Assembly (NCBI GenBank): GCA_001600635.1
Contig: BCKL01000023.1
Coordinates: forward strand, 251,852 to 315,851
DNA from: Leucosporidium creatinivorum
Lineage: Eukaryota > Basidiomycota > Microbotryomycetes > Leucosporidiales > Leucosporidiaceae
DNA: 64,000 nt
Direction: 5' to 3'
Shown: one piece after another, positions 9,116-19,890 of the stretch
Position numbering within the stretch: position 1 is the stretch's first letter
How the letters are laid out: each line of letters opens with the position of its first letter
Program-made: the position numbers and the translations under genes
Notes under the pieces: generated by a model
Told to the model about the DNA's origin: nothing
What the model saw: the letters and a program-made list of their open reading frames with translations, nothing else
Databases searched by the model: none

Positions 9116-11604
9116 ATGCTGTCTGCTTTCACTACCAGCGGCGCAGGCTGCAGCAGTAGCTCTCATCCCTTCTCCCAGTTATCGCGAGCGTATGCTGGAG
9201 CGGGAGCTGCTCAGGTGCGTCTTTCCACCGCTCTAGGGGTAGGCAGAGCTGACCGAGAGCACAACAGGACCATTTCGGAGCATCCACCTACATCTCAGCT
9301 TCGGTGAGTAGCAAGCTGTGCTGCTTCGGCGCTTGGGGCAGGTCGCTGAGCCTCACTCCCTTGCAGCAGGCCTTCCGACAGCAGTCGACCGCCTACACTG
9401 CACCAGATCATCTCGCCAGCTTCCTCGCCTCTCCTAGCATCCAGCTACCAGCCCCCTTCGACTTCCATGCCCTCCGCAAGGCCCTCGCTCCCCATCCCGT
9501 TCAGCAATTACCGCCGGCCGAGCTACAGGCGCGCTCTCGAACTCCCGCTCTGCCTCCAGCAGACAACAGCTGGGCGGGCGACTTTGTGCTCGACACACGA
9601 CTAGCCAGCAAAGGGAAAGCGCGGATGCAAGACTCGGAGATGGACCAGGTCGAGGAGATTCAAAGTCTGCTCGCCGAGACTCAGATGCATAGCTGGCGAG
9701 GCGGTGGAGGGATGATGAAGATACGGTCTGGGATGGGAATGGGTAGCTCTATGCACTTCCTTGGCCAAGGTGAGTCAACGGCCTTTCGACTCGCTCTAGA
9801 AGCGCCGAAACTCATGCTCGGCGAACCCATATCCCCCGAGCAGCTCCCGCTTTGCACCAGGGCCATACCGACACCCACTCGAATACTTCCCCCAAAGCCC
9901 ACGCTTCCAACGACGTCGCCCTCGAAGCCACCGCAGCCGACTGGGAGGCGGCCTTCTCCTTCGCTCATGAGTCCCGAGCCGCTACGCCTGAGCTGGACAC
10001 GGCTTCCGTAGTCGACTACACCCTCGACGCTACCGAAAGCAGCATCAACCTCGGCTCCTCTTCCTCCTACTCGCAGTCGACCGCCACCTCATCCTCTCAC
10101 ACCCACCCCGTCATCTCGCAAGCCCTCGCCGCAGAACCAGCTATCGCCGGAACGCCCACCCTCCCCAGGATCACCGCTCGCCAGCACCTCGAATCAGGTC
10201 TCCGCTCCCAAACCCTCGAACGTGACCTCTCAGCCATCTTTTCCCTCCTCCTCGCCATCGAACTCGATCCCTCGCTCGGCGAAGTTTGGTTCGCCCTCGG
10301 AGTAAGCTACGCTAATGAGAGGCGATGGGAAGAAGCTGTTGGATGTTGGGAGAGGTGGGTCGAGTGCCTAGGTACGGGGGGTGGTGGAGAGGATGGGAGG
10401 GATGGGCAGGTGAAAGGCGAGTGGGTCAGCGGGAGAGGAGATGGCCTCGGCGTTGGAGAGGTGGAGTGGTATTCTATCACCTCAGGCGCCTTCCATTCGC
10501 TCGATCTCCCTCCACCTCACGCGCAATCGACATCCTACGCCTCCATCATCTCTCGCTGGAAGTCGACTCGCTCGGCTCGGGCGAAGGAGCAGGCCATCAC
10601 TGGCGGCAACCCCCCGCTTACAGTCGAGGATCGGAGGAGCGAGTTGATCAGCGTGTTGTTGGAGATGGCACAGGCGAGAGGGACGGGGGAGGTGGATCCA
10701 GAGGTGCAGACGGGCCTCGGCGTGATGCTCAACGCGAGCTCGGCTTATAAGAAGGCGGCGGATTGCTTCGCTGCGGCTTTGGAGGTTCGGCCGGAGGTGC
10801 GTTGTGACACTGCTCTACCCTTAGCCTTTGTCGCTGACCTCATACTGGCTCTCCTCTCTCTTCATTTCCCACCTTCTCCTCTGCTCGCCACCCTCTTTCG
10901 CGACATGCCCTTCGGTGTTCGCCTTCACCTCTCTTCGCCCTTCGAAATCCACTACCATACTTCGTCTTTACCACCTCCGACTTTCACTTGCGCCCAACCC
11001 GACCTCTAGGACCCGCTCCTCCTCAATCGACTCGGCGCAGCACTCGCCAACAGCAACGACACCCATCTCGCCATCCACTACTATTCGGAGGCACTGCGAG
11101 TCAACCCTAACTTCGTACGAGCTCGTTACAACCTCTCCATGGCCGAGATGACGATGGAGGTGAGCTACGCGAGGCAGTCGACTCGATTCGGTTGAACAGC
11201 TCGGAGCTGATCTCAGATTTACTACTCGACAGCGCCACAAGGACGCCGTGAGCGAGCTGTTGACGTGTATCATGATACAGCAGGACGAGCCCGAACCTGA
11301 AGGTCAGCTTGTTGAGGCCCGCATCGCCTATCTCTCGAGGCTAACTTATCTTTCCCCTTCGGCAGTCGCGCAAGATCCCTCGGTTACGGTCGACGCCACC
11401 TCGCCATCGCATCGCCTGACCACACATGCACTGTGGCATGCTCTCGCATCTTCCTTCGCATCGTATGTCCTTTCTCCGATCTTTCAGCTCGATCGAGCTG
11501 ACCTCTTCTCTCTTCGCAGGATCCACCGACACGATTTGGCTCAACTCGCAGGCGCCGAAGATTTGCATGGAGTGATTAACCTCTTAGATAGAGTCGAGTT
11601 GTAA
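9116..11604 (+). CDS. PEX5: peroxisomal PTS1 import receptor Pex5
   Basis: Cytosolic receptor that carries PTS1 proteins to the peroxisome. The N-terminus MLSAFTTSGAGCSSSSHPF has a Cys at residue 12, the position of the conserved export/ubiquitination cysteine. Two WxxxF motifs for Pex14/Pex13 binding are visible: NSWAGDF and DWEAAF. The C-terminal half has TPR units: ARQHLESGLRSQTLERDLSA, LDPSLGEVWFALGVSYANER, then after a long loop (WYSITSGAFHSLDLP) VQTGLGVMLNASSAYKKAAD, LLLNRLGAALANSNDTHLAI and LRVNPNFVRARYNLSM, ending near HRHDLAQLAGAEDLHGV. About eight exons; stop 11602-11604. The loop between TPR blocks is long and Gly-rich (near base 10380). The N-terminal exon borders are read by eye and one (near 9835) has more than one possible acceptor. 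Confidence 0.9.
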
Positions 11605-12066
11605 TCGTAGAGCGGCGGCTCGCTTGCCATATTCCCCCTTCAGCCCACCTCGAAAAGCGAAAGAGATTACCTGGCGTATACCCCGCCTTTTCCTGGCGAT
11701 TGTCTGGCGGTTGCAATCCGCCAGGTTGGTCTACTGAGCTACATGATAGCCTGAGCGAGCAGCGAGGGCTGCAAGGCTTTCCAAGCTCCTGAAAACCATC
11801 GCCGAGACAGTCAGGGGTCAACCGCGTCGCGGCTCGCCTACAGAAATGACATCGCGTCCTCGTTTCCCTGCGCTCTGTGGCTGGAGTCGTCTACAGGCGG
11901 CTATAGGCGCGCTTTTACGCGCTCGCCTCGATCTCTCCCCCTCCCCGCCTTCAAAAGAGCGGGAGCCTCTCGCTTCTCTCTCTCCTCACGCACACTCGAC
12001 CGCACACGGTTCGAGCACAGCACAACTCAGCTACAACTCAGCTACACCTACAACCACCTGCACAAC
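11605..12066. other. intergenic, structured 3' region and amine oxidase promoter
   Basis: 462 bases. Near 11670-11730 (minus strand) the word TGGCG/CGCCA recurs and a perfect 7-bp stem with a 7-base loop forms around 11703-11723. The right half is C/T-rich with a repeated word CTACAACTCAGCTACA just before the amine oxidase ATG. No coding region is supported. Confidence 0.4.
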
Positions 12067-14929
12067 ATGTCTTTCGCCCCTTCAGCCGCCACGGCCAACA
12101 ACCAGTCGTTCGGAGTCTCTCACCTCGACGCCGCTCTTCCTACCACCGGCACTTGGCACCCTCTCGACCCTCTCTCGCCTCAGGAGATCCGAATCGCCTC
12201 TGCTGCTTTCCGTACCGAGCTCCTTCGCCGAGGCGTTCGCAGCGTCAAGTCGACCTACGTTGACCTTATCGAGCGTGCGTTTCCTTTCTCTCGCTCTTCC
12301 CCCGATCGCTCGTGTTGACCTACAGCTTCTCCCACAGCTCCCAAGGCCGAAGTCATCGCCTACCTCGGACTTGCTACCAGCCCCACCGACCTCAACCCCA
12401 AGTCGAACGGCATCAAGCCCAAGCGCCGCGCCGAAGCTTCACTCATCGACACCCTCAGCGGTCAGGTCTACGTCCTCGCTTGCGAGATCAAGAATGGCCA
12501 AGGACACATTGATTCATTCGAGGAGATGCCCGAGGGAATCCAGCCTGCCATCACCATGGAGGAGCTCGTCGAGTCGGAGGAAGTCGTTCGCAACGACCCC
12601 GAGGTGATCAGGCTTTGCGCCGAGGTCGGTGAGTAGCTTTTGGACACTCTCGGGACGATAAGAGAACTAGCGCCGACCGTCTCTCATTCCCTCAGGCGTG
12701 TCCCAGGACCAGATCATGTGCGATTGCTGGTCCATCGGCTACGAGCACCGCTTCGGCAAGAACCGTCGTCTGCAGCAGGCCTTCATTTACGCTCGCACTC
12801 AAGATCACGACCACCTGTAGGTCTTTTTGTATTCTTTCGCGCCGAACGAGCTCCAGGCTGACCTCGGCGTTCCTACTTCCTCAGCTACGCCCACCCCATG
12901 GACTTCAACGTTGTCGTCGACTCGAACGCCAAGGAGGTCCTCAAGATCGACTTCGCATCCCACCGCACCACCCCCGGCGGCCTTTCTGGCTCCACCATCC
13001 CTCACACCGTCGAGGGCGACTCGCTCAAGGATTCCGGCCGTGCTCGTATCCCCCCTCCTCTCGAGTCCCACGACTACCTTCCCGACCTCATCGCCGACAA
13101 GGCTCAGAAGGAGGGCAAGACCTGGGATGTTCGTCGTGACCTCAAGCCTCTTCATGTTCAGCAGCCTCTCGGCGTTTCCTTCTCGTGAGTTTCCGGCTCC
13201 GGTCTGGCTCTCCGGCGAGGGCAGGTAGCTAACGGCGGCTCTCACTCTTACAGCATGGACGGCAACCGCCTCAAGTGGCAGAACTGGGACATGCACATCG
13301 GCTACAACGTGAGTTCTGAGCCGCCTCAACGATCTCGGCGGAGGCTGACCTCTCTTGTCGCTCTCTCAGTACCGCGAGGGTATCGTCCTTAACGCCATTC
13401 AGTACTTTGACAAGGACCAGCAGCGCTACCGTCCCATCATGTACCGCGCCTCGTTCGCCGAGATGGTAGTTCCATACTCCGCACCCGAGTGGCCTCATCC
13501 TCGCAAATTCGCGTTCGACGTCGGCGAGTACGGACTCGGAATGATGGCCAACTCTCTTGCCTTGGGATGTGACTGCCTCGGCGCAATTCACTGCGAGTAT
13601 TCTGCCCTCACGCTTCGCCGAACTCAATCTGACCCTTTCGCCTCGCCCTCTCGCAGACCTCGACGCGACCATGTCCGACCACTCCGGCCAGCCCACCACT
13701 CTCGCTCGCTGCGTCTGCATCCACGAGGAGGATGACGGTCTTCTCTGGAAGCACACCGACTTCCGCCCCAACGGCCGCGCCCACTCGGTTCGCTCGCGCA
13801 AGCTCATCATCCAGTTCATCGCCACCGTCGCCAACTACGAGTACCTGTTCGCCTGGGCCTTCAAGCAGGACGGCACCATGGAGCTCGAGATCAAGCTCAC
13901 CGGTATCCTCAACACCTACCTCCTCGCCGAGGGAGAGAAGTGCGCCGAGTACGGAACCGAGGTCGCCCCCCGCATCCAGGCTCACCACCACCAGCACATC
14001 TTCTGCCTTCGTCTCGACCCCATGATCGACGGAGTCACCAACTCGGTCACCGAGACCGAGATCATCCCCGACGCCGCCCCTACCGGATCCGCCGAGAACT
14101 GGGCAGGCAACGGCTTCCACTCGACCAAGAAGTACCTCGACAACACCCTCGAGGGCTCTCGGGACGCCAACGCGGTCACTGGCAGGATGTGGTCGATGGT
14201 CAATGAAGAGAATCTTCACTACAGCTCCGGCGCACCAGCAGGATACAAGGTGAGCGTCTTTCTCACTTCGCCGAGCATCCATCTCGGCTCGCTCTCTTCC
14301 CCTTCGAGGCTCCTCTCCCTTTCAGTCGCTCCTCTAGGCTCTTACTCTTACTGATCTCTCCATCTCTTGCCCTCACTGCAGATCATGTGCAAGGACTTCC
14401 CTCCCCTCCTCGCCAAGCCCGACTCGCTCATCGGTCGCCGCGCCACTTTCGCAAAGAAGAATCTCTGGGTCACCCCCTACCTCGACGGACAGCTCTTCCC
14501 GTAAGTTTGACGACTCTCTTCGCTTTGGAGACTCGCGCTGACTCTTCTCCTACGCTACAGCGCTGGAAAGTTCCCCACTCAAACCTGGGAGGCGCCCGAG
14601 GACTCGCTTGAGGGCTGGATGGCCAAGGGCAGCAACATTCGCAAAACCGACGTCGTCACCTGGATCTCCTTCGGTGTTACTCACCTTCCCCGACCTGAGG
14701 ACTTCCCTGTACGTCTCGATTTCCTTCGACCCGTCTCCGCCTCGAGATCTCGGCGCTGACCAAACTGCCTTTCCTCACTCTTCAGGTCATGCCCTACGAG
14801 CACGTCACCATTCAGTTCAAGCCTACCAACTTCTTCAAGTCGAACCCTTCCCTCGACGTTCCCTCTGGCACCGACGTTCGCTCCGTCTCGGCGTTCGAGA
14901 AGAAGGACACATGCTGTGGCAAGCTATGA
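12067..14929 (+). CDS. copper-containing primary amine oxidase
   Basis: Oxidises primary amines to aldehyde, ammonia and H2O2 with Cu(II) and topaquinone. Start MSFAPSAATANNQSFGV, followed by HPLDPLSPQEI at the usual N-terminal position. Visible family marks: IGYEHRFGKNRRLQQA, YREGIVLNAIQYFD, RASFAEMVVPY, FDVGEYGLGMMANSLALGCD, CIHEEDDGLLWKHTDFR, and the topaquinone motif ANYEYLFAW (first Tyr is the cofactor precursor). Copper ligands are HQHIFCLRLDPMIDG (His-x-His) and the distal His in FGVTHLPRPEDFPVMPYEH. It ends in DTCCGKL, close to the CCGK end I recall for yeast peroxisomal amine oxidase, with an added Leu that makes a weak PTS1-like GKL. About nine exons, roughly 690 residues. Overall similarity is to the yeast methylamine/ethylamine oxidase type rather than secreted enzymes; there is no signal peptide. 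Confidence 0.95.
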
Positions 14930-15767
14930 GCGTGGTCGGCAGGCAGGAGATAGACAGAGATAGAAGTTTAGTAGTAGCAGTTCAGGTTGTAAATAGGGTC
15001 CTCATTAGCTCCACACGAGCGATCCGACTTGAGACTTTCGCGAATCGCGAGCTTGTTCGACCCGAACTTCGACTGTGCTTCGTTCTTTCAAGCAGTCTAT
15101 CAGCAAGATAAGCGCCTACATAAGCTGGTGATAGTGGTACAGTGCGCTGAACAGCTACCAGCCTGCGTTCGCGGGAAGATGAGCTGCTGCTTCCCGCCAG
15201 AGCCACCGCCGAGCCGAGCGGGAACGTGGACTTGAAACTGCAGGAACATGGGCGGCAGGGAGGGGATAGGTTACTGATTTGAGAGGCGGCTCTGAACGAC
15301 GCCGAACGAGCATCGGAGCGCCTCCCTCGACGACTTCTGAGACCAGCGCCGGAACGTGGCATCGCCGAGCTGGTCTTGTATGCGGTTCTGCTGGTCAACG
15401 AAGACCTCTGCAGCAGCCAAAACTCGATAGATCTATAGCTGTACACTGCTTGCTGTGCCACGGCCGCTCAGACCAACCTACAGACATGTCAACAAGCCGC
15501 TGAGGCGAAAAGGAGGCCTTGACTTCGGCGCCGGAGCTACCGAGGAGCATGTCGCCTTACTGCACTTTTATTGGCTGTAGGATAGTATTTGATTGTCGCG
15601 TGTAATCCCCGCGTTATGGCAAGCTCAGCCGCGAAGTCCAGACCCTCCTCGGTTCGGCGCTCCAGTACAGCCTTTGCTCTCCCCCCTTCCCGTTCCCGCT
15701 CTCCCTTCTCTTCTGTGCTGGACGCAGACTTGATTGATCCCACTCCGACATCCTCCTCCTGCTCAGC
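14930..15767. other. intergenic, no gene seen
   Basis: 838 bases between amine oxidase and the GDSL gene. The sequence is of ordinary composition with scattered short frames and a small hairpin (CGGGAAG/CTTCCCG near 15170-15196). I see no RNA gene or coding exon. Confidence 0.5.
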
Positions 15768-17406
15768 ATGCCCTCCCCACTCACCCTCCGGCTCGTATCT
15801 CTCGCTTTCCTTCTCTCGCTGGCCTCGCCCCTCGTCTGCGCTCTTCCGACCTTGCTGCCGCGTGATGGAGCATCCGAAGCTTCATCTATCCTTGCTGCCG
15901 TATCAGAGGAGCTCGTACAAGCCGTCAACACTACGACGCAGCTCAAGTTGAGCCAGAACTCCACCTCCCTCTCGCGCAAGGTCTCCTTGCCGGCCTACTA
16001 CTCTGCTCTGGTGGCAGTCGGTGCAAGCTACACGTGAGTATCTCAACATCTACCTGCTGTACGAACTGCTGACAAGCTCTTCTACAGCGACAACGGCCAC
16101 TGGCGAGCTCCCAAGTACTCCTCTTCGCTCCGGCAATTCTATCCCTACAACAAGTTCGGCGGTCAATACACCAACGGACAGGTCGCTGTTGAATGGATGG
16201 TCGACGAGTCTAGCTCTCCTGCGTTGAAGCGCGCCAAGTCGAAGCCGGTGAACTTGCTGGATTGTGAGTTGGAAGAAGGAAGGGGTCGCCGAAGGAGCTA
16301 TGAGGGAGTCTTCGAAGACGTGGCGAGCGACCGCTGACCCGTCTGATAAAACAGACGCCTATGGTGGATCTGTAGTGCAGAACGGCCTGTCTGGTACAGG
16401 CTCGGCGTCTCCCGCTGCCGTCGACCAAATCACGGCCTACCTCTCGGACGTCAAGTCGGGGTCTGCTGCCCTCGGTTCGGGTCGCGTGTTGCACTACTTC
16501 AACAGTGGTACGTCTCTACTCCGCCCTCTTCCTCTGACTCGACTCAGACCTCAGCGACGAGGCTCTCTTCGGCGCTTCCCTTTGCTCGACCACCGACTCA
16601 CTCATCGCTCCCTACAGGCATCAACAGCCAGTTCCAAATCTGGAATGCTGCTCTCTCAGCTGGCCTGAGTGACTCTTCCATCGAGAACGCCAAGTCGGCT
16701 ACCTCGGCGCAGGTTTGGGCGTTAGCCGCCGGAATCAAGACGCTCAAGGAGAGCAGTGCTCTCGCTTCGTGAGTCTGCGAACGAATCCACTGTCTCCGCT
16801 GTACATTTGGCTGACATCCAACCGTCTGCGCCACACAGGAAAACGCACGGCGTCGACTACCTCATCGTCGGCCTTCCCGCCCTCGAGCTCGTCCCTACTT
16901 CCACCTACCAAGTCCCATCCCACTTCTCCGATGACAAGAAGTCCAAAGCTCTCAACCTGCTCAAGACCATCACCGCTCAGTACAATGATGGACTGAAGTC
17001 ATTCGCCGATGAGCTCGAGACGGAGGTCAAGGGTCGTGTCTACTTTTACGATCTGGCGTCTTTGGTGCGTTGCGGCTGCGAGCACGGACATTTCAAGGGC
17101 TAACCTCTAACCTCTATCCCTGAACAGTGGCGCGACATGCACCAAAACCCCAAGAGCTACGGAATCACCATCTCGCCGGTGACCAAGACCTGCTTCGACT
17201 CGAAGACCGGCTCGCTCTGCAGCAACCCCTCCTCCTACCTCTACTTTGACACCCTGCACCCCGTCACCTCGGTGCACGCCATCATCGCCAAGAAGGTCAA
17301 CGCTCTCGTTCTCGGGCTGTCGAAGGGCGGCGACTCGGATTTGTTAGGTTTAGATTTTGTAGAACGGTTTGTAGAGCTAGATAGGACGTGTAGATCATGG
17401 GCTTAA
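15768..17406 (+). CDS. secreted GDSL/SGNH-type esterase
   Basis: Likely extracellular acyl- or acetyl-esterase. Start MPSPLTLRLVSLAFLLSLASP is a clear signal peptide with probable cleavage after VCALP. SGNH blocks: block I is GASYTDNGHW (Ser of G-x-S followed by x2-DN), a middle DYAYGGSVVQNG segment, an oxyanion/Asn region HYFNSGINSQF, and block V with the catalytic dyad in YFDTLHPVTSVHAI (Asp and His). Seven exons, about 430 residues, stop 17404-17406. The classical first-block text FGDSL is replaced by GASYT, common in fungal CE16-like and related esterases. Two possible N-glycosylation sites (NTTT, NSTS) lie near residues 55-70. Its substrate cannot be assigned. Confidence 0.8.
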
Positions 17407-18225
17407 TCTGCAACTCGAAAGAGGTTGGTACAGGGATTTGACGTCGGTGGCGGGGAGTCGAGACTTGAGCTGCTCGGCGAAGGCTCTCCGTTGGACGTGA
17501 GGGCGGCTGGGGCTCCCGCCATGCCACGCGAGTGCTTCGCGGGCCTTTCAACAGCATTAGGCGCTACTCTGATGTTGTCTGAAGCTCGATCGGGGACACA
17601 GGACTCGTTGCAGACCATCGAGTTCAGGCTCGGCGAACGGTTCGGCGAAGTCTGCTTCTAATCTTTGCCACTTGCGCTATCCGCCCCTCCACCCTCAGTC
17701 GCAGCAAGATACCAGCCGACGCTCGTAATTGTACGATGTCACTCCCTCGTCGCATCGCTCTTTAGCGAGGTGCCCAATACATCTGGCCCTCCCAAATAAC
17801 ACCCTTACACTTCGCCGAAACTTGGCTCTTCTCCTTCTGCCGTCGTTTGCCCGCCATTTATTTGCCTTTCTGCTCGCTCTTGCTGCTCTACATGGTCTTG
17901 CACCTCCTGATACTCGAGATCAATCGGCGACCGGAGGGCGATGTGTGGCCCCCCTCGCTCAGCGACGGCCTGTTCAGACTTGCGAGAGTGCGAGCTTCGT
18001 TCGCTTTCACCACATCTTGCTTGATTCGCTTCTTCGCCACTACTCGACTACTCGCCTGCAGCTCCCCCCCAAGCGCTCTACCGCCCTCCCAAGGCATCCT
18101 TACGCTCCACCCCCACAGCCAGATCATCGGTCGACTCTCAGCAGGTGCGTTTCAACTTTTGGCAGAGGCGAAGCAGCCAGCGCGGGAAGCTGCGCAGAGC
18201 ACTGACTATCAGCAACCTACAGATA
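17407..18225. promoter_or_regulatory. bZIP gene upstream region with a 5' UTR intron
   Basis: 819 bases before the bZIP ATG. A good intron lies at 18145-18222 (donor GTGCGT, branch ACTGAC, acceptor CTACAG) and ends just four bases before the ATG, so the gene probably has a spliced leader. The remainder shows C/T tracts but no coding content. Confidence 0.55.
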
Positions 18226-19628
18226 ATGACCAACGTGCTCACTCCCAACTCGTCCGCCAACTCGCCTTGGTCCACCTTCATTTCGTTCCCCGCCGACTCG
18301 CCCAAGCCAGCAGCGACTGCTACTCGTACAGCTTCTCCCCGACCTTCAACTCTCCACCATCGGGAAATCAACCCATTTGAAGACTCTTTCGCCCCCGACA
18401 AGGTCGCTGCTTCGAACATTGCGCGTGATGGGAGGTCGATTCGGCCCAGCACCAAGCGTCCCAGTCCGGAGGAAATCGAGGAGGAGCATCAGAGGAGGGC
18501 ATCGAGGGATGCAAAGAGGCCCAAGTTGAGGTTGGGATTGCATGCAGCAGTCAGTGGGAGCAGTTCGGCGGATTCGACCGCCTCCTCCTTCTGCAAGACC
18601 ACCTCGGACATCTCTCGGTCCAAGTCGACGACCATCTCGCCCAACTCTTCGGTCGCGCCGTCACCCGTTTTGGAGGAGCTCAAGGCCGATACTGGAAGCC
18701 TCATCGGCCAGCTAGCCGTCTCGGCGGCATTGGCCGGACCCGCTCCATTCCATTACCAGCCCGCTCCCCTTCCCATCACCCTCAACGCCGCTCGGTCGGA
18801 GTATGTCCAGCCTTTCCACGCCTCTATGGCACCCTCAACCACCTTTATCCCTCCCGTGCTCTCCTGCTCGGCCCCCTTTGCCGCCTTCGCTCCCGACAAC
18901 CTCATCTTCGATCCCTACGCCTCGCTCCCGCCCGCTCTTCTACAACCGGTCGCCCTTCCCGAGCTCCCCGTACCTCCTCCTCTCGACCTCGCCTCTCCTC
19001 TCCTCTACGATGTCGACGAGGCACCTCGACCAGCTGGCAAGAAGCGAGGGAGGAAGCCGAAGAACGCTCCCACGGTCAGCCAGGCCGAACTCGAGCAGGA
19101 GCGCAAGGAGGCATTGGATCGGAACCGTATTGCGGCGAGTCGCAGTAGGCAGCGCAAGAAGGAGCGAGTCGGCAACTTGGAGTCCAGTGAGTCCTCCTTC
19201 GCCTGCTCGGCGCTCGGTCCTCGACCTTTAAGTCGCATGACTAACTCTCCTCTCCCTTCGCAGCCGCTCAAACCCTCGCCAACAACAACCTTGCCCTTCA
19301 AGCCGACTGCCTCCAACTCCGCGCCGACGTCGACTCTCTCCGAGCCCTCCTCGAGCAAATCCACCCGCAGCCCTCCTGCTCCTGCGAGCACGTCCAAGGC
19401 TATCTCGCTCGCGAGCGGGATGGAGGAGGAATCCCTACGATCGAGAGGATTGCAGGCGAGGTGTTGACGAAGGATTATGGGAGGATGCCGAGTAGTGGGA
19501 GTCAGGTTGGTGGGGAGGAGGCGAGGAACCGGGAGGAGGACATGGAAAGGAGAATGGAGATGATGGAGGAGGAGGAGGAGCAGAGGGTGGTGGTGCAGAA
19601 CGCTATCCCTTTGAGGAAGAGGGCTTGA
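18226..19628 (+). CDS. ATF/CREB-like bZIP transcription factor (first of three)
   Basis: Start MTNVLTPNSSANSPWSTFI, chosen because the in-frame region upstream is a 5' UTR intron. An N-terminal HHREINPFEDSFA motif recalls the NPF motif of fungal Atf1-type factors. There is a long S/P-rich middle, then AGKKRGRKPKNAP (AT-hook-like basic), and the bZIP basic region DRNRIAASRSRQRKKERV. One intron follows; the leucine zipper exon begins TAQTLANNNLALQADCLQL and continues to a Cys motif PSCSCEHVQGYLARE, GGGIPTIERIAGEVLTKDYG, and an acidic Met/Glu-rich end with stop 19626-19628. Nuclear DNA-binding dimer. The same Cys motif and NPF motif recur in the genes at 40.5 and 43.0 kb, so these are paralogues. 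Confidence 0.88.
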
Positions 19629-19890
19629 GGAGCGGTCGAGCCGAGCTTGACGACGTACACTTTTCGCTTTCGCTGTGCTAGTTTGTTGGGCTTAGTGACG
19701 CCCTGGTCTTGATACCGTATGTTGTGTACCATTCATAGCTTTTCCCCCGCTCCACATTCCCACGCAATAATATACAGACACTTGCGATAACTCGTTCGGC
19801 AGGGGCGAGAATGGACGATGAGACGATGGCTTGCACCTAATACGATGCATGTCTATGCCAAGTCCTCTACGAATCTGTAGCTCTATGATT

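Noticed and set aside
11655-11760. tRNA gene on the minus strand
   Set aside because: There is an A-box-like TAGCTCAGTAG and an anticodon-like hairpin, but no matching B box and no pairing acceptor stem at the right distance.
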